In this document: in pieces, positions 42,170 through 51,904 of the stretch
Layout: each line of letters begins with the position of its first letter
Numbering within the stretch: position 1 is the first letter of the stretch
Assembly (NCBI GenBank): GCA_027859085.1
Contig: JAQIBJ010000047.1
Coordinates: 1 to 64,000 of the forward strand
Reading direction: 5' to 3'
DNA length: 64,000 nt
Source of the DNA: Mycoplasmatota bacterium
Lineage (GTDB): Bacteria; Bacillota_I; Bacilli_A; Izemoplasmatales; Hujiaoplasmataceae
Position numbers and translations under genes: made by a program
The notes under the pieces: model-generated
Seen by the model: only the letters and a program-made list of their open reading frames with translations
Databases searched by the model: none
Told to the model about the DNA's origin: nothing

Positions 42170-42604
42170 ATGAAAACATTTATGGCAAATGCTAATACAA
42201 TTGAACGCAAATGGTTAGTTGTAGATGCAGCTGGAAAAAAATTAGGTCGTTTGGCAACGGAAGTTGCTACTGTATTGAGAGGAAAACATAAACCAACATT
42301 TACACCACATGTAGATACTGGTGATTATGTGATTATCATTAACGCAAGTAAAATTGTTTTAACTGGTAAAAAATGGAGTGACAAAATGTATTACACTCAC
42401 TCAACATACAACGGTGGTTTAAAAACCAAATCGGCTGAAACATTAATGGCTCAAAAACCTACTAAAATGGTTGAATTAGCTGTTAAAGGTATGTTACCAA
42501 AAGGAAGACTTGGAAGACAAATGTATAAAAAATTATTCGTTTTTGCAGGCGAAGAGCACAACAAACAAGCTCAAAAACCAGAAGTGATGGAAGTGAGAGG
42601 ATAA
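42170..42604 (+). CDS. rplM: 50S ribosomal protein L13
   Basis: [39 protein letters not shown]. Confidence 0.98.
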   Translation: MKTFMANANTIERKWLVVDAAGKKLGRLATEVATVLRGKHKPTFTPHVDTGDYVIIINASKIVLTGKKWSDKMYYTHSTYNGGLKTKSAETLMAQKPTKMVELAVKGMLPKGRLGRQMYKKLFVFAGEEHNKQAQKPEVMEVRG

Positions 42605-42605
42605 T

Positions 42606-43001
42606 ATGGCAAACAATGTAATGTATCGCGGTACAGGTAGAAGAAAATCATCTGTAGCGAGAGTAATATTAAGACCAGGTGAAGGAAAAATCACGGTAAA
42701 TAAACGAGATTTCGATGAATATATCCCTTCAGCTTTAGCTAGATTAGACGTATCACAACCTTTAGTTTTAACTGCAAACGAAAACACATTTGATATTTCA
42801 GTTAATGTCAATGGTGGGGGAATCATCGGTCAAGCAGGTGCAATCCGTTTAGGAATCACTAGAGCTTTACTCGAAGTAAACCCTGACTATAGAAAAATCC
42901 TAAAACCAGCTGGATTAATTACAAGAGACCCTCGTGCTAAAGAACGTTATAAATACGGACTTAAAAAAGCACGTCGTTCACCACAATTCAGTAAACGTTA
43001 A
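42606..43001 (+). CDS. rpsI: 30S ribosomal protein S9
   Basis: [31 protein letters not shown]. Confidence 0.98.
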   Translation: MANNVMYRGTGRRKSSVARVILRPGEGKITVNKRDFDEYIPSALARLDVSQPLVLTANENTFDISVNVNGGGIIGQAGAIRLGITRALLEVNPDYRKILKPAGLITRDPRAKERYKYGLKKARRSPQFSKR

Positions 43002-43018
43002 GAAAATGCCAAATATAA

Positions 43019-43050
43019 AAACACAGGAACCCACATCCTGTGTTTTTTTT
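43019..43050 (+). terminator. Terminator after rpsI
   Basis: ACACAGGA-acccaca-TCCTGTGTTTTTTTT. Confidence 0.9.
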
Positions 43051-43108
43051 GCGTTAATATATTAAAATACACTTATATTTGGTATAATATTTTTATGAGG
43101 TGATAATA

Positions 43109-44149
43109 ATGTGTTTATTTAAAAAATGGCGTGAAAGAAGAAAAGCCAAAAAACAACCAATACAATCTAATGATATACAAACAAAAGAAAAGGAAGAAAC
43201 GTATTCCAAAGCAGATGAGAGAAAGGACTTAAAAAAGAAAATTAAAAACATAAAAGAAGAAGAAAAAGGTTTTAGTTCATCTAAAGATGAAACGGTTGAA
43301 AAGTTAAAAACTAGACCGTTTAACAAACCTAAAGTAACGAATCAGGAACCTGATTGGCCTAAAGACAAAGAAGTCGTTAAAGAAGATAAAAACATACAAA
43401 AGAAAAAAAAGTCATCAAATGATTCTAAACAAAAAAAATACACTGGTAAATATGAAATTTACCCTGAAGCAAAAGCCTATAAATTTAGGTTAAAAGCTTC
43501 AAACGGAGAGGTATTAGCAGCTTCTTTTAGATATTCTACGGGAAAAGGTGCCTTATCAGGTATTGATACCTTTAAAAAGAATGTTGAAGAAGGTCAGTTT
43601 AACATTAAAACTGATAAAAATGGTTTTTCACAGTTTAGATTATTTAATGCGAGTGGTGCAAGAGTCGTCATTGCCGGAGAAGTTTATCAAACAGTTGCCA
43701 ATGTCAATTCAGCTATTGAATCTGTTAAGAATTTTTACAAAACAGAAAAAGTTGAAGTCTTAGATGAATTGCCTAAATCAGAAATTAGAGAAGAAAACAT
43801 TAAATTTGATTCAGTTGATCAAATAGGCAGTGGTAAATATGAAATATACAAAGAAGATGAGTTGTTTTATATTAGACTTAAAGCATCGAATGCTCAAGTA
43901 CTATTTGTTTCTCAAGGATATGCTTCAAAAGCATCTGCGAAAAATGGATTAAAAACAATTCAAAAAGCGATTAAAGAAAAGAACTTTACAATTGAAAAAG
44001 ATAAACAAAATCGTTTTCAATTCAATCTTCTCTCAATAAATGGACAAATGCTTTTAACAGGTGAATCATATCAAGATAAAAGTAATTGTATATCAGCTGC
44101 TCATTCAGTTATAAAATTTGGGTTAAAAGCACCGATAGTTGAGTTGTAA
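43109..44149 (+). CDS. Protein with Lys-rich N-terminus and two DUF1508 (YegP-like) domains
   Basis: GKYEIYPEAKAYKFRLKASNGEVLAAS..Y and GKYEIYKEDELFYIRLKASNAQVLFVSQGY repeats. Confidence 0.75.
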   Translation: MCLFKKWRERRKAKKQPIQSNDIQTKEKEETYSKADERKDLKKKIKNIKEEEKGFSSSKDETVEKLKTRPFNKPKVTNQEPDWPKDKEVVKEDKNIQKKKKSSNDSKQKKYTGKYEIYPEAKAYKFRLKASNGEVLAASFRYSTGKGALSGIDTFKKNVEEGQFNIKTDKNGFSQFRLFNASGARVVIAGEVYQTVANVNSAIESVKNFYKTEKVEVLDELPKSEIREENIKFDSVDQIGSGKYEIYKEDELFYIRLKASNAQVLFVSQGYASKASAKNGLKTIQKAIKEKNFTIEKDKQNRFQFNLLSINGQMLLTGESYQDKSNCISAAHSVIKFGLKAPIVEL

Positions 44150-44181
44150 AAAAACTGCCACTGTAAGGTGGTTTGTTTTTT
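44150..44181 (+). terminator. Intrinsic terminator
   Basis: AAACtgCCACtgtaaGGTGgTTTGTTTTTT. Confidence 0.65.
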
Positions 44182-44216
44182 GCTAAAGAAATAGTTCATA
44201 AATAAGGAAGCGCGTT

Positions 44217-45737
44217 ATGAAAAAAGGTTTTATGATTTTTGCCTTATTGGTGTTTGGCGCATTTGTATACACCATATCGGCCATGCAATATAATTATATA
44301 AGTAATGTAATGCAACTCTTTGCTGGAAACATTTTTGGATTCATTGTTTCCGGTGTTTTAGGCATCATTGCTTTAGGGATTATTGTGAAGGTATTACTAA
44401 AAGAAGATTATGCTTATAATAAGAGTTACTGGATATTAATTATCGTTCTTAATCCAATATTAGGGATTATTCTTTATGGTATTTTTGCGAGAGATTTCCA
44501 GTTAAGGAAATTCCCTAAAACAAGACCTTTAATCTCTGCTAAAGCTTTTGCAGGGTTTGAAAAAAATAATCAAGTAGATTATGATAATTATCAGTATGGT
44601 CATGTTTTTTCATTCATTAAAAACAATACATCGAGAACGATTTATCAAGACAATACAGGCGTTAAATTGCTTAACAATGGTGACCAATTTTTTCCGAGAT
44701 TAGAAGTAGAGATTCAAAAAGCTAAGTCTTATATAATGATGGAATTTTATATTATTAAAAACGATTATATTGGCAGAAGAATTCTTGATCTTTTACATGA
44801 AAAGGTTAAGGAAGGTGTCAAAGTATATTTATTATATGATCATTTTGGATCAAATAAACATTTAGACCATCACTATATGGGCACGTTAAAACAAGCAGGA
44901 ATGAATATCTCAATCTTTGACCCTCAAACCTTATCGGTGTTTAACTCTAATTTAAATTTCAGGAACCATAGAAAAGTAACCATTATCGATGGAGATGTTG
45001 GTTTTATTGGGGGTATGAATTTAGGGGATGAGTATAATCACCAATCAAAAAGATTTGGTTTCTGGAGAGATACACAAATAATGGTTGAAGGTAAAGGTGT
45101 TGTTGGTCTATATAATGTATTTATCAAAGATTGGTACTATGTCAACAATCAAGTATTGGATTTATATAGAATACCAAAACCATCTAAACAAAAAGGGTTG
45201 TTTAGTGTGATAGAATCTGGACCGGATTATGAACAAGGTTTAATTAAAGATGTTTATTTGAAAATGTTTACAATGGCTAAAAAATCAATTAAGATTACCA
45301 CGCCTTATTTAATCATTGAACCAGAATTAATGGCTGCGATTAAGATCGCCAGTAACTCCGGTGTGAAGATTCAACTAATTGTCCCTGGGAAACATGATTA
45401 TTTTACTGTTGGGTTTGCGACAAATTCTTATTATGAACAATTGCTAAAATTTGGTGTTAGAATCTATGAATACAATGAAAGATTCATACACTCAAAAGTA
45501 TTAATCATTGATGATAAATTGGCGTCTGTAGGGACGGTCAATATTGATCCGAGAAGTTTGAATTTAAACTTTGAGGTGACAGCGATTTTTGAAAATAGTA
45601 CGGTGGACGAATTGGTTAAAAGTTATAATGAAGATTTAGAAAACTCTTTAGAAATTACAAAAGAAAAATGGCGCAAAAGAGGGATTTTCAAAAGAATTGC
45701 TCAAGGATGGTTTAATTTATTTAGCCCAATGTTTTAA
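44217..45737 (+). CDS. cls: Cardiolipin synthase
   Basis: Two HKD motifs: FRNHRKVTIIDGDVGFIGG and RFIHSKVLIIDDKLASVGTVN. Confidence 0.93.
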   Translation: MKKGFMIFALLVFGAFVYTISAMQYNYISNVMQLFAGNIFGFIVSGVLGIIALGIIVKVLLKEDYAYNKSYWILIIVLNPILGIILYGIFARDFQLRKFPKTRPLISAKAFAGFEKNNQVDYDNYQYGHVFSFIKNNTSRTIYQDNTGVKLLNNGDQFFPRLEVEIQKAKSYIMMEFYIIKNDYIGRRILDLLHEKVKEGVKVYLLYDHFGSNKHLDHHYMGTLKQAGMNISIFDPQTLSVFNSNLNFRNHRKVTIIDGDVGFIGGMNLGDEYNHQSKRFGFWRDTQIMVEGKGVVGLYNVFIKDWYYVNNQVLDLYRIPKPSKQKGLFSVIESGPDYEQGLIKDVYLKMFTMAKKSIKITTPYLIIEPELMAAIKIASNSGVKIQLIVPGKHDYFTVGFATNSYYEQLLKFGVRIYEYNERFIHSKVLIIDDKLASVGTVNIDPRSLNLNFEVTAIFENSTVDELVKSYNEDLENSLEITKEKWRKRGIFKRIAQGWFNLFSPMF

Positions 45738-45763
45738 GAGTTTTAAGACGAAAGGAATTGCAT

Positions 45764-46975
45764 ATGGTTTTAATTGAAATAATTGGCATTATTATATTAT
45801 CATTTATAGTTCTTGTCTTTATCTTGCTTGTTTATTTGGTGTTCTTTAGCAGAAAAGAACAAACAATTAACATTGATAAAGAAATTGATCAATTAGAAAA
45901 AAACATTAAATCAGAGTTGAATGATTCATTGTTAAAATTTAACAATGAAGTCAATCGTCAACTGATGCATTCATCAGAGTTATCGAGTAAAAATATTGCG
46001 GAATTTAGATTGAATATTAATTCGCAAATGTCAGAGTTTCAAGAAAAAATTTCCAATAAATTTAATCTTGAGTTTAAATCTTTATCAACAACCGTTGAGA
46101 AACGCATGAATGAAATTAATGAAAAAGTAGAAGAAAGATTATCAAAAGGATTCAAAGATGCTCAAATAACTTTTGTAGATATTGCCAAAAGGGTTGAAGT
46201 GATTGATGAAGCTCAAAAGAACATCAAGGAATTGTCTGAAGAAATGGTTTCTTTGCAAAACATTCTTTCACACAATCAATCAAGAGGTGCATATGGTGAG
46301 TATCAATTAAACCAATTGCTTTATTCAATCTATGGTAATAATCAATTACTTTATAAAACTCAATATACAATTAAGGACAATGATAAGTCGGTAAGAGTTG
46401 ATGCTGCTGTTTTTATGCCAGAACCAAATGGCATTATTGGGATTGATTCTAAATTCCCTTATTCATCATATTCTAAATTATTTGATAACAAAGATTTATC
46501 AAAAGAAGAAGAAAGCAAGATTATATCTGCGTTTGGTAGAGACGTAAAAAAACATATCACAGATATTGCGAATAAATATATTATGCCACCGATCACGACA
46601 GACTACGCATTGATGTTTGTACCAAGTGATGGCATTTTGGCTTTATTGCATTCGAAGCTTCAAAACGTGATTGAATATGCAAGAGAGAAATTTATTACCA
46701 TTGTTTCTCCGACCACAATTGTACCTTTGTTATCATCATTTAAAACATTTATGATTGATTATGAACGTTCTCAAAATATGGAAAAAATCAACAGGGAACT
46801 GATAAAGTTAAGTAAAGATTTTAATATATTTAGTAAAGAATGGGAAAAGTTAAGTCGTTCAATACAAACTGTCAAAAATGATACTGATAAGTTTGATAGT
46901 CGGGTTGAAAAAATTAATATGAAATTTGGTTCAATTAAGAATGTTGGTATTGAAGATCGGATTGATGACCAATAA
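45764..46975 (+). CDS. rmuC: DNA recombination protein RmuC
   Basis: SRGAYGEYQLNQLL; VDAAVFMPEPNGIIGIDSKFPYSSY; SPTTIVPLLSSF. Confidence 0.92.
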   Translation: MVLIEIIGIIILSFIVLVFILLVYLVFFSRKEQTINIDKEIDQLEKNIKSELNDSLLKFNNEVNRQLMHSSELSSKNIAEFRLNINSQMSEFQEKISNKFNLEFKSLSTTVEKRMNEINEKVEERLSKGFKDAQITFVDIAKRVEVIDEAQKNIKELSEEMVSLQNILSHNQSRGAYGEYQLNQLLYSIYGNNQLLYKTQYTIKDNDKSVRVDAAVFMPEPNGIIGIDSKFPYSSYSKLFDNKDLSKEEESKIISAFGRDVKKHITDIANKYIMPPITTDYALMFVPSDGILALLHSKLQNVIEYAREKFITIVSPTTIVPLLSSFKTFMIDYERSQNMEKINRELIKLSKDFNIFSKEWEKLSRSIQTVKNDTDKFDSRVEKINMKFGSIKNVGIEDRIDDQ

Positions 46976-47009
46976 TGATAATGGGCGAACCTTTGTTCAG
47001 TTAAAAGAC

Positions 47010-47038
47010 TTGCAATAATGCTGAATAAAAGTTATAAT
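47010..47038 (+). promoter_or_regulatory. Promoter of cold-shock gene
   Basis: TTGCAA, 17-nt spacer, TATAAT. Confidence 0.7.
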
Positions 47039-47070
47039 AATAAAGTATAAAAGAGGAAAAGGAGATTTAA

Positions 47071-47268
47071 ATGAACGGAACAGTAAAATGGTTTAACGCA
47101 GAAAAAGGTTATGGTTTCATCACAGATGAAGAAGGAAATGACATTTTCGCACATTACTCAGCAATCCAAGGTGACGGGTACAAATCTTTAGAAAACGGCC
47201 AAGAAGTTACATTTGACGTCGTTGATGGAGATAGAGGACCTCAAGCATCAAACATAGTGAAATTATAA
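47071..47268 (+). CDS. cspA: Cold-shock protein
   Basis: [40 protein letters not shown]. Confidence 0.97.
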   Translation: MNGTVKWFNAEKGYGFITDEEGNDIFAHYSAIQGDGYKSLENGQEVTFDVVDGDRGPQASNIVKL

Positions 47269-47307
47269 ATTTACAAACTGTAAGTTAAACAAAGTAGAAA
47301 ACTAAAA

Positions 47308-47332
47308 AGACCACGTCAAGTGGTTTTTTTAT
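47308..47332 (+). terminator. Intrinsic terminator
   Basis: AGACCAC-gtca-AGTGGTTTTTTT. Confidence 0.8.
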
Positions 47333-47403
47333 TTGGAAAAATAGGTTTCATAGAGTGCTTGAAAAAAGACCGTCTATAAACTATAATTATAAGTAGCGAA
47401 GAG

Positions 47404-48744
47404 GTGATGATGATGCGCATTTATAATTCATATAAAGATCAAGTCGAAGAATTTAAATCTATTCATAAAAATCAAGTTAATATGTATGTGTGTGGACCAA
47501 CTGTCTATAATTATATCCATATTGGAAATGCAAGACCAGTGGTCTTTTTTGATACGGTTAGAAGGTTTTTTGAAGCGAAGGGATACAATGTAAAGTTTGT
47601 TTCTAATTTTACCGACGTTGATGATAAAATTATTCAAAAAGCCAAAGAAGAGAATCTTGATGAAATGAATGTCGCAAATCATTATATTGATGCATTTCTT
47701 AATGATTTAGAAGGATTAAACTGTTTAACAGATTATATAAAACCTAAAGTCACAAACTATATGACTCATATTATAAGTTTTATTGATGAATTGGTGAAAA
47801 AAGATTTTGCTTATGAAATCAACGGAGATGTATATTTTAGAGTTGAGAGTATTGCTGAATATGGAAGGTTAAGTAATCGTCAAGTGGCTGACTTAAAAAG
47901 TGGTGCACGGGTTGATATCAATCTGGACAAAGAAAGCCCTTTGGATTTCACGCTATGGAAGAAAACAACAGAAGGATTAAACTTTAAATCACCATTCTCA
48001 GTGGGCAGACCAGGGTGGCACACAGAATGTGTTGCGATGATTGATGATGTCTTTGGTGAAAAAATTGATATTCATGGAGGCGGGGCTGATTTAAAGTTCC
48101 CACATCATGAAAATGAGATTGCACAATCTGTGGCTTTGCATAATCATCGATTGGCAAACTATTGGATGCACAATGGTCGCTTGAGCATTAAAGACTCAAA
48201 GATGAGTAAGAGTATAGGAAACGTTATTCTAGTGAAGGACGTTGAGGATAAGATGCCATTAAGGTACTTTTTATTAAGTACACACTATCGTTCTCCATTA
48301 AATTATGATGATGAAGGCTTTCAAATGTATGAGAAAGAATTTGAAAAGCTTGAATCATCGATGAAACAATTATTTAGATTGCTTGATTTACAAGGTCAAT
48401 TAGAAATTGTTGAAATTGTTGATGCTGAGATTTTAGATGTAATGAAAGCATTTGATGATGCAATGGAAGATGACTTTAATACAGCGAACGCGATAACAGC
48501 ATTACAATCATTATTAAAGATAATGAATGTCAGTGTTCGAAAAAAAGCATCTAGTCATTATTACAATCAATTAAATCAAGCGGTTCAATACATGGTTAAT
48601 ATTTTAGGACTAAAGGTTGAATTAGAACCAATGAGTCAAGAAGATAAAGATATGTATCTTCAATGGGAACAAGCAAGAAAGCAAAAAAAATATAAGTTGG
48701 CTGATGAATTAAGAACAAAGTTGACTGAAAGAGGTATTTTGTGA
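47404..48744 (+). CDS. cysS: Cysteinyl-tRNA synthetase
   Basis: YVCGPTVYNYIHIGNARP; GGGADLKFPHHENEIAQS; KMSKSIGN. Confidence 0.97.
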   Translation: MMMMRIYNSYKDQVEEFKSIHKNQVNMYVCGPTVYNYIHIGNARPVVFFDTVRRFFEAKGYNVKFVSNFTDVDDKIIQKAKEENLDEMNVANHYIDAFLNDLEGLNCLTDYIKPKVTNYMTHIISFIDELVKKDFAYEINGDVYFRVESIAEYGRLSNRQVADLKSGARVDINLDKESPLDFTLWKKTTEGLNFKSPFSVGRPGWHTECVAMIDDVFGEKIDIHGGGADLKFPHHENEIAQSVALHNHRLANYWMHNGRLSIKDSKMSKSIGNVILVKDVEDKMPLRYFLLSTHYRSPLNYDDEGFQMYEKEFEKLESSMKQLFRLLDLQGQLEIVEIVDAEILDVMKAFDDAMEDDFNTANAITALQSLLKIMNVSVRKKASSHYYNQLNQAVQYMVNILGLKVELEPMSQEDKDMYLQWEQARKQKKYKLADELRTKLTERGIL

Positions 48745-49133
48745 TTCAACATAATGGATTAACATTGGCTTATATAGGGGATGCTGTATATGAAATTAAG
48801 ATTAGAGAGTATCTGATTGAAAAAGGGTTAACCAAAGTGGGTGACTTACATCAAAATGCAATCCAATACACACAAGCTGCGTCACAGGCATTGGCTGCTT
48901 TGAAGATGACAACTGATTTTTATACAGAGAAAGAAATCAATATTTATAAACGTGGCAGAAACCAATCTGCATCACATAAACCAAAAAATACAGATGTTCA
49001 AACTTATAACCAATCAACTGGATTTGAAGCAGTAATCGGTTACCTCTATTTAGATAAATCATTTGATAGAGTGGGTGAAGTGATTGCTAGAAGCATTGAG
49101 ATTATCAATGAATTGGTTATAAAAGCATCATAA
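48741..49133 (+). CDS. mrnC: Mini-ribonuclease III
   Basis: LAYIGDAVYEIKIREYLIEKG; RGRNQSASHKPKN; TGFEAVIGYLYL. Confidence 0.95.
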   Translation: MIQHNGLTLAYIGDAVYEIKIREYLIEKGLTKVGDLHQNAIQYTQAASQALAALKMTTDFYTEKEINIYKRGRNQSASHKPKNTDVQTYNQSTGFEAVIGYLYLDKSFDRVGEVIARSIEIINELVIKAS

Positions 49134-49189
49134 TTTTTCAAGTTAGTTAAGGAATATATGTGGTATGATAAACCAAGAAGGGGTTATTA

Positions 49190-49909
49190 ATGAGTACATT
49201 AATCTATGGAAGAAATACTTGTTTAGAAGTATTAAAAACAGATAGAAAGATTTATCAAGGTTTTGTGATGGATAACACAAATCAAGATATTATTGATTAC
49301 TTAAAACGACACAATGTGGATTGTCAAGTCTTGAATAAACATGATTTTAAGAAGAAGTTTCTAGGCAACCATCAAGGTGCGGTTTTGGATGTAGAAGATT
49401 ATAAAACTTATGATTTAAAACCTTTTCTAGACACGTTAGATTTAAGTAAAAATCCTTTTCTAATAATGCTAGACCAAATTACTGATGAACATAATTTAGG
49501 CGCTATTATTAGAACATGTGAAGCTGGTGGAGTTGATGGTGTTATCATTCCTAAAAACCGTTCAGCTAAAATCACAGGAACAGTTGCTAAAACAAGTTCA
49601 GGTGCAATAGAACATGTGAAAGTTATAGAAGTCACGAACCTGACAAATACTTTAAAAACATTAAAGGATAAAGGTTTTTGGAGTGTTGGAACCGATTTGA
49701 AAGCCAAACAATCCTATCATGAAATATTCGTGGATACACCATTATGTTTAGTCATTGGTAGTGAAGGCAAGGGCATTTCTAAAATCGTTAGAAATCATGT
49801 CGATTATAATGTTAAGATTGATATGGTTGGTCAAATTAATAGTTTAAATGCATCGGTGAGTGCAGGTATATTAATTTTTGATATTTTAAGAAAGAAGTTA
49901 GATAAATAA
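49190..49909 (+). CDS. rlmB: 23S rRNA 2'-O-methyltransferase RlmB (SpoU)
   Basis: DEHNLGAIIRTCEAGGVDGVIIPKNRSAKIT; VIGSEGKGIS; INSLNASVSAGI. Confidence 0.95.
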   Translation: MSTLIYGRNTCLEVLKTDRKIYQGFVMDNTNQDIIDYLKRHNVDCQVLNKHDFKKKFLGNHQGAVLDVEDYKTYDLKPFLDTLDLSKNPFLIMLDQITDEHNLGAIIRTCEAGGVDGVIIPKNRSAKITGTVAKTSSGAIEHVKVIEVTNLTNTLKTLKDKGFWSVGTDLKAKQSYHEIFVDTPLCLVIGSEGKGISKIVRNHVDYNVKIDMVGQINSLNASVSAGILIFDILRKKLDK

Positions 49910-50452
49910 ATGATTTTTCGCAATTATAACGACTTTGAAATTATTAATCTCATTAAACAAGGCGATGACGAAGCCTTTGAATTGATGGTTAGTAAATATA
50001 AGTTTCTTATTGCGAAAAAAATAAAACAATTCAACCTAGTTTACGATTATGAAGACTGTTTCCAAGAATCTTTGATACTTCTTCATAAATCTGTGATTAA
50101 ATTTGATGAAACATATGGCAAAACATTCACAAGGTTTTTTGAATTGAACTTAAATAATTATTTAATTTCTTATAAAAAGAAAAAGAACAATTACTTTTCA
50201 TTTATTTATGAAAAGTTACCCATTTATCAACAAAAAACCATCGAAGAACCAAGAAGGCATGGTTTTTTGGATCAGGAAGTTTATGACGCATTAGAGAACT
50301 TATCTGGCTTTGAAAAAGAAGTCTTTCAAAGAAAAATAATAGAAAAGAGAACAGTGAGAGAAGCTGCGAAAATTATTTGTACGAACGAAAAAAGAATTTA
50401 TAATGCTTTGGACCGAATAAGAAATAAGATTAAAATCTATTTAATACAATGA
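49910..50452 (+). CDS. Sigma-70 family factor (SigH-like by synteny)
   Basis: DDEAFELMVSKYKFLIAKKIKQF...YEDCFQESLILLHKSV; position rlmB-X-rpmG-secE-nusG. Confidence 0.8.
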   Translation: MIFRNYNDFEIINLIKQGDDEAFELMVSKYKFLIAKKIKQFNLVYDYEDCFQESLILLHKSVIKFDETYGKTFTRFFELNLNNYLISYKKKKNNYFSFIYEKLPIYQQKTIEEPRRHGFLDQEVYDALENLSGFEKEVFQRKIIEKRTVREAAKIICTNEKRIYNALDRIRNKIKIYLIQ

Positions 50453-50511
50453 TTTTCTTGACTTTTTCTCTAAATTTTGATACATTTAATACGCGAGTGA
50501 GAGGGAATATA

Positions 50512-50655
50512 ATGAAAAATAATGCAGTTTTAATATGTGAAGAGTGTTTATCTAGAAATTATGAGGTCAAAAAATCTACTGGGCCTACAAGATTTCAAGC
50601 AAAAAAATATTGTAAGAAATGTAAAAAACATACCATTCACAAAGAAGGTAAATAG
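50512..50655 (+). CDS. rpmG: 50S ribosomal protein L33
   Basis: MKNNAVLICEECLSRNYEVKKSTGPTRFQAKKYCKKCKKHTIHKEGK; upstream TTGACT-N17-TACATT. Confidence 0.95.
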   Translation: MKNNAVLICEECLSRNYEVKKSTGPTRFQAKKYCKKCKKHTIHKEGK

Positions 50656-50664
50656 GAGGATATT

Positions 50665-51129
50665 ATGGCAAATAATAAAGAAATGAAACCAAAGAAGAAC
50701 AATGATGAAAGTAGAGTCATGAGCATTCTTAAAACAGAATATAAATTTGAAAATTGGTTATTAGCAATTTTAGCACCAGTATTAATTTTATATGGTGTTT
50801 ATATCATGACAGGACAATTTGGTAATGTAGATTTGGAAGCAATCTTAGGTAGATCAGGAATTGGAGTCATCGACTTTTTCTTTAATACAACATTAAAGAG
50901 AATGTTAACTGGAGGATTCTTAATCTTAGTTGGTACACTTGTGATTGTTTATTTAGCAATTCCATTTGTGAAACCAAGTCTTATCGAAATGAAAAAAGTA
51001 AATTGGCCAAGCGGGAAAAAATTAGCTGAGAGTTCAGGAAGAGTATTTACATTCTTACTATTCTTAATGCTCGTTTTTGTTGTTTATGATTTGGTGTTAA
51101 ATCCTTTATTTACATTAATCTACGGGTAG
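50665..51129 (+). CDS. secE: Preprotein translocase subunit SecE (extended, three predicted TM segments)
   Basis: EMKKVNWPSGKKLAESS followed by TM; synteny with rpmG and nusG. Confidence 0.92.
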   Translation: MANNKEMKPKKNNDESRVMSILKTEYKFENWLLAILAPVLILYGVYIMTGQFGNVDLEAILGRSGIGVIDFFFNTTLKRMLTGGFLILVGTLVIVYLAIPFVKPSLIEMKKVNWPSGKKLAESSGRVFTFLLFLMLVFVVYDLVLNPLFTLIYG

Positions 51130-51138
51130 TGATTATTC

Positions 51139-51684
51139 ATGAGTGAAGCTAAACGATTATGGTATATCGTTCAAACTTATTCAGGTTTAGAAGATTCTGT
51201 TAAGTCAAGTCTAGAAAGACGTATTGAATCAATGAACATGGAAGACTTAATTTTCCAAGTAATGATTCCTGAGACTATAGAAATCGAAGAGAAACCTGAT
51301 AAGTCAAAAAAAGAAAAAAGAATTAAAATATATCCAGGATATGTTTTCATAGAAATGATTGTCACCGATGACTCTTGGTTTGTTGTGAGAAATACACCAG
51401 GTGTGACTGGGTTCTTAGGCAGTAGTGGTGGTGGAACAAAACCAGTTCCATTGAAACCTGAAGAAATCAATCCAATCTTGAAAAAATGCGGTATGTTGGC
51501 TGTACAACGCTTGAATGTTGAAGTTGGCGATAAAGTAAGAATTGCAAATGGAAACTTTAAAGGACAAGAAGTTGTGGTTGAAAGTATCGACGAAGACCAA
51601 GGTAAAATTCACGTACTTATTGAAATGTTTGAAAGACAAACAACTATGGAACTTGATTTTGCTGAAGTAGAAGTAATTAAATAA
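51139..51684 (+). CDS. nusG: Transcription termination/antitermination protein NusG
   Basis: WYIVQTYSGLEDSVKSSLERRIE; YPGYVFIEM; VRNTPGVTGFLGS; VGDKVRIANGNFKGQ. Confidence 0.98.
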   Translation: MSEAKRLWYIVQTYSGLEDSVKSSLERRIESMNMEDLIFQVMIPETIEIEEKPDKSKKEKRIKIYPGYVFIEMIVTDDSWFVVRNTPGVTGFLGSSGGGTKPVPLKPEEINPILKKCGMLAVQRLNVEVGDKVRIANGNFKGQEVVVESIDEDQGKIHVLIEMFERQTTMELDFAEVEVIK

Positions 51685-51687
51685 ATA

Positions 51688-51724
51688 CAATAGACATCAA
51701 TTCTAAATTTGATGTCTATTTTTT
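51688..51724 (+). terminator. Terminator after nusG
   Basis: AATAGACATCAA-ttctaaa-TTTGATGTCTATTTTTT. Confidence 0.88.
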
Positions 51725-51904
51725 CTTACAATTAATTATCTAACATAAGCGCCGTTATACTAAATAATATAATGTGTTATAATTACATTTGATTAAGAAT
51801 GATTAATAGAATACAATAATGATACATAAGAGGGTAGAATATATAAAACTTATTTATAGATTATGATATAATATTTTAGAACAACGAAGTGTTAGGGAGG
51901 CCAT

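Noticed and set aside
47333-47403. T-box leader upstream of cysS
   Set aside because: Only about 70 nt available and no T-box consensus (AGGGUGGNACCGCG) seen; same for metG
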